From: Methanocella conradii HZ254
GTDB lineage: Archaea > Halobacteriota > Methanocellia > Methanocellales > Methanocellaceae
DNA length: 64,000 nucleotides
Assembly (NCBI RefSeq): GCF_000251105.1
Contig: NC_017034.1
Location: 1,674,001-1,738,000 of the forward strand
Reading direction: 5' to 3'
In this document: in pieces, positions 58,162-64,000 of the stretch
Numbering within the stretch: position 1 is the first letter of the stretch
Layout: every line of letters starts with the position of its first letter
Position numbers and translations under genes: made by a program
Notes under the pieces: generated by a model
Told to the model about the DNA's origin: nothing
Databases searched by the model: none
Seen by the model: the letters and a program-made list of their open reading frames with translations, nothing else

Positions 58162-59040
58162 TCAATAGTCATACCGTTTTTTCCACCAGATTTTGGCTAT
58201 ATTAGAGTATCCTTTGAGGATTAGCCTACCATTTTTCCTGATAAGCTTTTTACGTAAAAAATCCCTCAAGATAGCTTCCTGCCGGTAATTCTCTATATTA
58301 TAAAAAGGCCTATAGTACTCGACGGCATCGTTAATGTTAGAGAAACTTTCCAAGTATTCATCCTTATACATTTTTATGTTTGGATATATGCCCATGCCAT
58401 ATAAAATATTATAGAGGCAATCACATCTGGGGCCATGCCGGAATTCTTTGCCATGTAGTTCATGCCATATCTCTGCATAGTTTGCCTCCCAGTATGTTAC
58501 ACCTGCTGGCCAAAAAAGGTATACGTACGCGGAGGAAGCAGCGTTCATCTTTTCGAGTGCGGCCTTGATGTCGGGCATGCCGAGGGATAGCGAGGCGACA
58601 ACGACGTCATACGGCCCCTCCAGGTCCTTCGCAATGTCCACGTCTTCCCATTTTTTATGGACGCAAGCCACGTTGTCCAGGCCTTTCTCTGCAATATTCT
58701 TTTTAAGATACCACATCATGCCGTCGGCCGGCTCCACGGCCGTCACATGCTTTACCATGGAAGCGATTGGTATCGTCAAGGTGCCAGGCCCTGCCCCAAT
58801 GTCGAGCACCCTCGAGCGCATCGTAACGTTCAGTTCACGGATCAGCCGCCGGCCTTTCCGCCAGTTATTGGCCTTTACGTTCTCGTCGTATCGCCCGGCA
58901 TATTTCTTGTCATGCCATAGCATTGAGCACTCTTTTTTTCCTGCTGTTTTCTGCTTCCATAATTCTCCCCAGTCTATAACATTACCCATAAATTCAGCCA
59001 TGCTATTGATATCCCACCAATATGGCATTATGTGATACAT
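58162..59040 (-). CDS. Class I SAM-dependent methyltransferase
   Basis: A 292-aa methyltransferase. Motif I is VLDIGAGPGTLTIPIA (about residue 95), followed by VTAVEPADGM. A helical N-terminal region (KYAGRYDENVKANNWRKG) and a C-terminal region (DAVEYYRPFYNIENYR) flank the SAM fold. It resembles the methyltransferase at 62396-63226 in layout. It is divergent from a solute-binding protein gene. Substrate unknown; association with the metal-transport genes suggests a role with a metal-binding compound. Confidence 0.85.
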   Translation of the reverse strand: MYHIMPYWWDINSMAEFMGNVIDWGELWKQKTAGKKECSMLWHDKKYAGRYDENVKANNWRKGRRLIRELNVTMRSRVLDIGAGPGTLTIPIASMVKHVTAVEPADGMMWYLKKNIAEKGLDNVACVHKKWEDVDIAKDLEGPYDVVVASLSLGMPDIKAALEKMNAASSAYVYLFWPAGVTYWEANYAEIWHELHGKEFRHGPRCDCLYNILYGMGIYPNIKMYKDEYLESFSNINDAVEYYRPFYNIENYRQEAILRDFLRKKLIRKNGRLILKGYSNIAKIWWKKRYDY

Positions 59041-59069
59041 AAGCTATAAATATTGTTACTAATTATTAT

Positions 59070-59087
59070 GACTTAATGTATTAAGTC
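59070..59087. promoter_or_regulatory. 18-bp palindrome between divergent genes
   Basis: GACTTAAT-GT-ATTAAGTC is a perfect 8-bp palindrome with a 2-bp centre. It lies 30-47 bp before the methyltransferase start and 48-65 bp before the solute-binding protein start, so it may be a common operator for both. Its sequence differs from the GTAATACA sites at 57799-57826. Confidence 0.45.
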
Positions 59088-59134
59088 TATTATGTAGCAT
59101 TTAGTTTTATGATGCTACTACAATGGTGATTTGG

Positions 59135-60730
59135 ATGAATAAGGCTATATCTACTATGCTATTGGTAATTTTATTGATAAGCGTGGCAATCGCCGGGTGC
59201 TCCACGGGGTCGCAGGTGACGACGCCGACAGAGAAGGCGATAAAGCTCACCATAGGGACGACGAACGCTGTAAACGACATTAACATTGTTGACGACTCGT
59301 TCAGCAAGTTCAAGGCAAGGACGGTATGCGAAGGATTAATAATCCAGAACCCGGACGGAAGCTTCGCGCCGTGCCTCGCCGAGAGCTGGGAAAATCCGGA
59401 CGCAAGCACGTGGATATTCCACCTTAGAAAGAACGCCACATGGCATGACGGCGTCCCGGTGACAGCCAAGGACATAAAGTTTAACCTCGAATACTACCCT
59501 GCAAAGATCGCGGAGTATAAGCAGCACTGGGGACAGATCGACAGCGTTGAGACCCCCGATAACCATACGGTGGTCATTAAGCTGAAAACGCCGAACAGTA
59601 ACTTCCTGACCAACCTCATGGTCATGAGAGCGGTCCCCGAGCACATTTTCAAGGACGTCAGCGACCCGAAGACTTTTAACGACATGAACGCCACCATCGG
59701 CAGCGGGCCATACAAGTTCGTGGGATTCGACAAGGACGCAGGAATCCTCAGGTTTAAGGCTTATGACAACTACTGGGGCGGCAAGCCATCGGTCGATACG
59801 ATCGAGATACGCATATTTAAGAACCAGGATACGATGATCATGGCCCTGCAGAAAGGCGAGATCGACACGACTTACATGTACTCGAAGGGCATCGATTACT
59901 ATTACGTGCCTAAACTATTGCAGGACAATGATATCGGGATCAGCATTATGAACTCTACGGGCGTCACGGCACTATTCTTTAACACAGAACGGCCGGTGCT
60001 CAATAACGCGACGTTCCGTCGAGCCATCAGCTACGCCATAGACTATAATGAGCTCAATAACCTGTTCACCGCTGGCTATGGCGAGCCCGGGACAAGGGGC
60101 TTCTTGCCGACGAGTAGCTATAATTACGAGGATAAAGGCTTGCTAGCGCAGGACGTCAGCCAGTCGAAGAAGCTGCTCGATTCGATTGGAATGATTGACA
60201 GGGATGGCGATGGGTTTAGAGAAGCTCCGGACGGCAAAAAATTCCAGCCGGAGTTGTTGACCAGGACCGATGTTGCCGATTACCCGAGGATTTCCGATGT
60301 GGTCAAAAAGTATCTTAACGCCGTTGGCATCGACGTCAGGATAAAGCTGGTCGATAAGGCGACGTTCCAGAAGATCGCCAACACGGAAAAGACGCATGAC
60401 ATGCTGATATCGAGCACGACGCCCTGGGGCATGATGACCTGGTGCGGCTATGGCTCCTGCTACTTTGACAGCCGCAACATTGGCTACACTATGACGAAAG
60501 ACCCTGTCTACACTTCCATCGTGGACAGGATTTTTAATACGACGGACGTGGCTGCGCAGAAGCAGCTTGCCTACGAGATGCAGGACTACTATGCGAGCGA
60601 GATGCCAGCCATAGCGTTTTACACTTCCAACGTCATCCAGCCATACAATAAAAAGTACGAGGGATGGACGTATGACCCCATGTATGGCATCATGTCATAT
60701 GGCACGTTTTTCAACCTACATGAAGCGTGA
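59135..60730 (+). CDS. ABC transporter solute-binding lipoprotein (family 5)
   Basis: A 531-aa SBP_bac_5 protein. The N-terminus has a lipobox AIAGCSTG after a hydrophobic helix. Family motifs are SWENPDASTWIFHLRKNATW, HDGVPVTAKD, and FFNTERPVLNNATFRRAISY. Family 5 binds peptides, nickel complexes or sugars. The start ATG 59135 follows GGTGAT by four bases; an ATG 12 bp upstream is less likely. NikR genes nearby suggest nickel or a nickel chelate. It is followed by a paralogue. Confidence 0.92.
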   Translation: MNKAISTMLLVILLISVAIAGCSTGSQVTTPTEKAIKLTIGTTNAVNDINIVDDSFSKFKARTVCEGLIIQNPDGSFAPCLAESWENPDASTWIFHLRKNATWHDGVPVTAKDIKFNLEYYPAKIAEYKQHWGQIDSVETPDNHTVVIKLKTPNSNFLTNLMVMRAVPEHIFKDVSDPKTFNDMNATIGSGPYKFVGFDKDAGILRFKAYDNYWGGKPSVDTIEIRIFKNQDTMIMALQKGEIDTTYMYSKGIDYYYVPKLLQDNDIGISIMNSTGVTALFFNTERPVLNNATFRRAISYAIDYNELNNLFTAGYGEPGTRGFLPTSSYNYEDKGLLAQDVSQSKKLLDSIGMIDRDGDGFREAPDGKKFQPELLTRTDVADYPRISDVVKKYLNAVGIDVRIKLVDKATFQKIANTEKTHDMLISSTTPWGMMTWCGYGSCYFDSRNIGYTMTKDPVYTSIVDRIFNTTDVAAQKQLAYEMQDYYASEMPAIAFYTSNVIQPYNKKYEGWTYDPMYGIMSYGTFFNLHEA

Positions 60731-60741
60731 GGGATTGCGTA

Positions 60742-62367
60742 ATGACCCCAGGCAATGATAGATTGGGCAAAATAGGGAAATCAATCATTATCGAGGCGCT
60801 GGCACTTATATGTATATGCGCCATTATCGCCGGATGCACAGGCCAGGCTGGAGTGAACGGAAATACCTCGAGCAATACAGGCTATAATATTAAGAAATTA
60901 GTAATAGGCACGACATTCCAGATCGCAGACATTAACATAAACGACGTGCGCTTCTCAGAGATACGGAAAGCCCTTACTCACCAGGGAATGGTCAGGATTG
61001 CCCCGAATGGCACCTATGTTCCTGCGCTGGCGGATAGCTGGGAGACGAAGGACGCTAAGACCTGGGTATACCATCTTAATAAGAGCGCTAGATGGCATGA
61101 TGGGGTACCGGTCACTTCAAAAGACGTTAACTTTACCATTAATTACATGAAAGACAAATTCAAGTCATTCAGCGACGTTGAATCCGTGAGCACGCCCGAT
61201 GACTATACCGTAGTGATCACGCTGAAGGCCCCGAACTCCAACTATTTGATGTCGAACATTAATGATGTGATATACCCAATGCATATATTCCAAAACGTGA
61301 GTGAGCCTACGAAATTTAATGATGTTAACGCTACAATAGGAAGTGGCCTCTATAAGTTTGATAGCTTTGATAAGCAGGCCGGAGTGCTAACGTTTAAAGC
61401 AAATGACGCATATCCGGGTGGAAAGCCTGCGGTTGAGGCCATCGAAATTCGCATGTTTAAGAGTACTGACACCATGGTCATGGCGCTTCAGAAAGGTGAG
61501 ATAGATACGGTCTATTCTTATAGCCAGGGCCTTCCGTATTATTATGTGCCTAAGCTGCTGCAAAATGATGACATAAAGCTTCTGATGATTAATAATACAG
61601 GTATACCGGCAGCGCTTTATTTTAACACGAATAGGGCACCTTATGACAATGTGAGCTTCAGGAGAGCAATTTCTCTTGCCATCAACTATGGCGAGATAGC
61701 TAACCTTGTTGGCGGCGGCTATGGGCAAGCCCCGAACGCCGGTTTCGTGCCCACTGGAAGTGCATATTACGTGGATACGCCTCGGCTTACGTATAACCTG
61801 AGCGAGTCTAAGAGAATTCTGAATAGCATAGGATATAAGGACGTTAATGGGGATGGCTTCCGTGAAATGCCTGACGGGAGCCTTTTGAAGACGACCATCT
61901 ATGTGAGTAACGCGTTCGACGATGCCGTTAGGGCGTCGAGCCTTGTAAAAGAGTACTTGAACGCCGCCGGCATAGCAGTGGATGTGCGGGTCGTTGACCA
62001 GTCCACGTTCAACAGCGTTCTAGGCAAGCACGATATAGTAATATTCCCTGCCACGCCGGCAGGCATGAGAATGTACGCAGGCTTTGGCTCGACTTATATT
62101 GACGGTAGAAAGCTTAAGCTGTCCAACGTGACGGATCCAGAATATCAATCCATCGTGGATGGGCTGATGACGACTGCTGATAATGGTAGATATGATGAAT
62201 TGTCGTCGAGCATACAGGGCTATTACGCGAGCCAGCTGCCCGCAATATCCCTGTACTGGTCGGATTTCATACAGCCGTACAACAAGAAGTACGAAGGTTG
62301 GACGCCGAATCCATTCTGGGGTATTTTATCCTATGAAACGTTCTATAATCTACATGCCGCCTGCTAA
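60742..62367 (+). CDS. Second ABC transporter solute-binding lipoprotein (family 5)
   Basis: A paralogue of the previous gene, about 541 aa. The lipobox is IIAGCTGQ. It shares the order of motifs (ADSWETKDAKTWVYHLNKSA, HDGVPVTSKD, and FRRAISLAINYGEI). ATG 60742 has GAGGG eight bases upstream; a GTG at 60727 overlapping the previous stop is an alternative. Two binding proteins before a single permease set may deliver different substrates. Confidence 0.92.
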   Translation: MTPGNDRLGKIGKSIIIEALALICICAIIAGCTGQAGVNGNTSSNTGYNIKKLVIGTTFQIADININDVRFSEIRKALTHQGMVRIAPNGTYVPALADSWETKDAKTWVYHLNKSARWHDGVPVTSKDVNFTINYMKDKFKSFSDVESVSTPDDYTVVITLKAPNSNYLMSNINDVIYPMHIFQNVSEPTKFNDVNATIGSGLYKFDSFDKQAGVLTFKANDAYPGGKPAVEAIEIRMFKSTDTMVMALQKGEIDTVYSYSQGLPYYYVPKLLQNDDIKLLMINNTGIPAALYFNTNRAPYDNVSFRRAISLAINYGEIANLVGGGYGQAPNAGFVPTGSAYYVDTPRLTYNLSESKRILNSIGYKDVNGDGFREMPDGSLLKTTIYVSNAFDDAVRASSLVKEYLNAAGIAVDVRVVDQSTFNSVLGKHDIVIFPATPAGMRMYAGFGSTYIDGRKLKLSNVTDPEYQSIVDGLMTTADNGRYDELSSSIQGYYASQLPAISLYWSDFIQPYNKKYEGWTPNPFWGILSYETFYNLHAAC

Positions 62368-62395
62368 GGGCGGCACCTTTTTTGGCGTCTTGAAT

Positions 62396-63226
62396 ATGAG
62401 AGGCATTGATTGGGAAAAAGAATGGGCTATAGCGCGGCTTAAGCTACCTCATAATGCCCAAAAAATCAATGATGAGAGGTGGGAGAGATACTGGGACAAC
62501 GCTTCAGGTGACTACCGGCGCCAGACAGGAATTAACATTGGTCTGTGTAAGGATATCATACGATATCTTATGCATGATGAAAAACTAAGACGTGGCGATA
62601 CTGTACTGGATATCGGATGCGGACCCGGGACATATACTTTGCTTTTCGCTGAAGTCGCTAAAATGGTCTCCGGGTTGGACATGTCGGCCGAAATGCTCGA
62701 CCGGCTTCGTCTTAACGCAGAACAGAAAGGTGTCACTAATATTTTGGCTATACGCTCGAAGTGGGCCGACTATATTCCCGATGAGCGATACGACCTTGTT
62801 TTTTCTGCGTTTTGCCCCGGAGTAAACGACCCAATGGCTTTACAAAAAATGGAAAAATGCTCTCGTAGAAGCTGCTGCTACGTATCGATTGGCGATGGGA
62901 AATCACCCCAGCCTTTATACCAGCTTTGGGAAAAATTGACAGGCGACCATTTCTCAAATGAAGGCTATGATGTCATATATCCGCTGAACGTGCTTCTGGA
63001 GTCTAACAGAAATGCTAATGTCAGATATTTTACGGCTAACATAGATGTCAGCATGCCTTCCAGTAAGGTGGTTGATAACTATATCACTTACTTCGGGATG
63101 TTCATGGATATAGACGACAAAAAGAAAAGGATAATCAATGAGTTCGTAAGTGAAAGATCGGAAAGAGACATATATCGTATCAAATCAACCCGGATTATTG
63201 GGATTGTAAGCTGGAATGTCCTATAA
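62396..63226 (+). CDS. Class I SAM-dependent methyltransferase
   Basis: A 276-aa methyltransferase starting MRGIDWEKEWAIARLK, with motif I TVLDIGCGPGTYTLLFA. It has a layout like the one at 58162-59040, though the sequences differ. The open frame runs upstream to 62183 but overlaps the binding-protein gene, so 62396 is taken as the start. Its location between binding protein and permease genes ties it to the transport operon. Confidence 0.87.
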   Translation: MRGIDWEKEWAIARLKLPHNAQKINDERWERYWDNASGDYRRQTGINIGLCKDIIRYLMHDEKLRRGDTVLDIGCGPGTYTLLFAEVAKMVSGLDMSAEMLDRLRLNAEQKGVTNILAIRSKWADYIPDERYDLVFSAFCPGVNDPMALQKMEKCSRRSCCYVSIGDGKSPQPLYQLWEKLTGDHFSNEGYDVIYPLNVLLESNRNANVRYFTANIDVSMPSSKVVDNYITYFGMFMDIDDKKKRIINEFVSERSERDIYRIKSTRIIGIVSWNVL

Positions 63227-63261
63227 TATGCTTTTTAGTATAGTGGTAATGGAGAAAAATA

Positions 63262-64000
63262 ATGTCATGGAATGATGTCAAATTTAACTATTTGACAGGA
63301 AAACTGTTGAGGTATGGCTTCACTCTCTTTATCATCCTGTCGATTAACTTTTTCATCCCGCGTGCTATGCCAGGGGACCCGATGGTCAACTTATTAGGAG
63401 AGGATGCGCTTCATGTAGATGAGCAGATACTCGATGCGCTGCGGGCCGAGTACGGGCTGGACCGGCCCCTACATGAGCAGTATCTTGAATATATGTTTGG
63501 AATCATCCAGCTGGATTTTGGCTATTCCATCCATAAAAACCTCAAGGTGGCCGACTTGATAAAGGACCGACTTTTCTGGACGCTGGTGCTGGTTTTTCCT
63601 TCCATTATTATGGGAGGCATTTTAGCGCTAGTCTTTGGCTCGATTGCCGGGTTCAGGCACGGCGGCAACGTGGATAAGCTATTGACATCTTTAAACATCT
63701 TTTTGTACACGCTACCGTCGTTCCTGTTCGCCATGGTTATCGTGAGCATCTTCAGCTTTCACCTAGGGTGGTTCCCACTCGGCAACCTTTCGTCAGGAAA
63801 GCTAGAGGGCTTACCATATTTGCTCGATGTAGGATGGCACCTTTTCCTGCCGGTGGCCATCCTCTCCATACATGAGGCCACGTATATTTTCCTTGTCGTC
63901 AGAAACTCCATCACGCAGATCATGGGCGAGTACTTCGTTTTCGTGGCAAAGGCGAAGGGCCTTCCGGAACGTATCATAGAATTAAGGCATGTCCTGAGGA
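63262..64000 (+). CDS. ABC transporter permease (NikB/DppB-like), partial
   Basis: The gene begins at ATG 63262, after GGAG, and runs off the window end. The translated part (246 codons) includes a first membrane helix (FTLFIILSINFFIPRAMPGD), the family segment FPSIIMGGILALVFGSIAG, and an EAA-like loop (EYFVFVAKAKGLPERI) that meets the ATPase. It belongs to the NikB/DppB type 5 permease family. The second permease and ATPases are expected downstream, outside the window. Confidence 0.93.
   Translation, partial: MSWNDVKFNYLTGKLLRYGFTLFIILSINFFIPRAMPGDPMVNLLGEDALHVDEQILDALRAEYGLDRPLHEQYLEYMFGIIQLDFGYSIHKNLKVADLIKDRLFWTLVLVFPSIIMGGILALVFGSIAGFRHGGNVDKLLTSLNIFLYTLPSFLFAMVIVSIFSFHLGWFPLGNLSSGKLEGLPYLLDVGWHLFLPVAILSIHEATYIFLVVRNSITQIMGEYFVFVAKAKGLPERIIELRHVLR

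Noticed and set aside
62183..62395. Upstream extension of the second methyltransferase
   Set aside because: It overlaps the binding-protein gene in another frame; the ATG at 62396 gives a natural start.

Overview
This window looks like a methanogenic archaeal chromosome, most like the Methanocellales (Methanocella / Rice Cluster I). Evidence in the sequence: an archaeal 16S-tRNA-Ala-23S-5S operon, MCM helicase, Rad50/Mre11/HerA/NurA, a double-domain EndA, a diphthamide enzyme, fibrillarin/Nop5, LSm, beta-RFAP synthase (methanopterin pathway), four-subunit 2-oxoacid:ferredoxin oxidoreductase, and NikR with nickel/peptide-type ABC transport genes. The genus-level assignment is inference. Many genes have a TATA-like box about 25 nt before the start codon, suggesting short or absent leaders.

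Layout: 1-5.6 kb, minus-strand rRNA operon with rRNA processing stems and a palindromic promoter region. 5.6-16.8 kb, pyruvate kinase, a sugar epimerase, Rio1 kinase, KH protein, MCM, DUF424, Lrp-like regulator, AAA ATPase, A24 peptidase, hemerythrin and flavin reductase. 16.9-24.95 kb, por operon (translationally coupled), TPR protein, glutaredoxin, B3/4 protein, TVP38-like membrane protein, CysRS and a secreted subtilase. 25.3-30.7 kb, PAS regulator, an operon of flavoprotein, GNAT and ThiL, and a zinc-ribbon methyltransferase-like protein. 30.7-38.2 kb, the end-resection operon (mre11-rad50-nurA-HAS-barrel-like-herA) preceded by a winged-helix protein. 38.2-46 kb, minus-strand information-processing genes (winged-helix Cys-cluster protein, LSm, flavodoxin, PheT, PheS, TrpRS, EndA, Dph2). 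46-51.8 kb, accessory-looking: a membrane protein, a SAP-domain protein with a phage-head-like tail motif, tRNA-Thr, an array of 30 identical GC-rich repeat cores, and an orphan adenine methylase. 51.9-56.7 kb, beta-RFAP synthase, a short Nop5, fibrillarin, PqqD-like, TatA, two membrane/secreted unknowns and an AhpD-like protein. 56.7-64 kb, a probable metal-uptake locus: two NikR paralogues, an operator-rich spacer, two class I methyltransferases, two family-5 solute-binding lipoproteins and the start of a permease gene.

The observations most worth following are the 21-bp array beside the orphan methylase, the nickel locus with a second NikR lacking two metal-ligand histidines, a winged-helix/Cys-cluster protein resembling TFE-beta/RPC34, a Nop5 lacking the usual N-terminal domain, and an unusual Rad50 hook (two Cys separated by seven residues). 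All functional assignments come from reading motifs; no database search was run.
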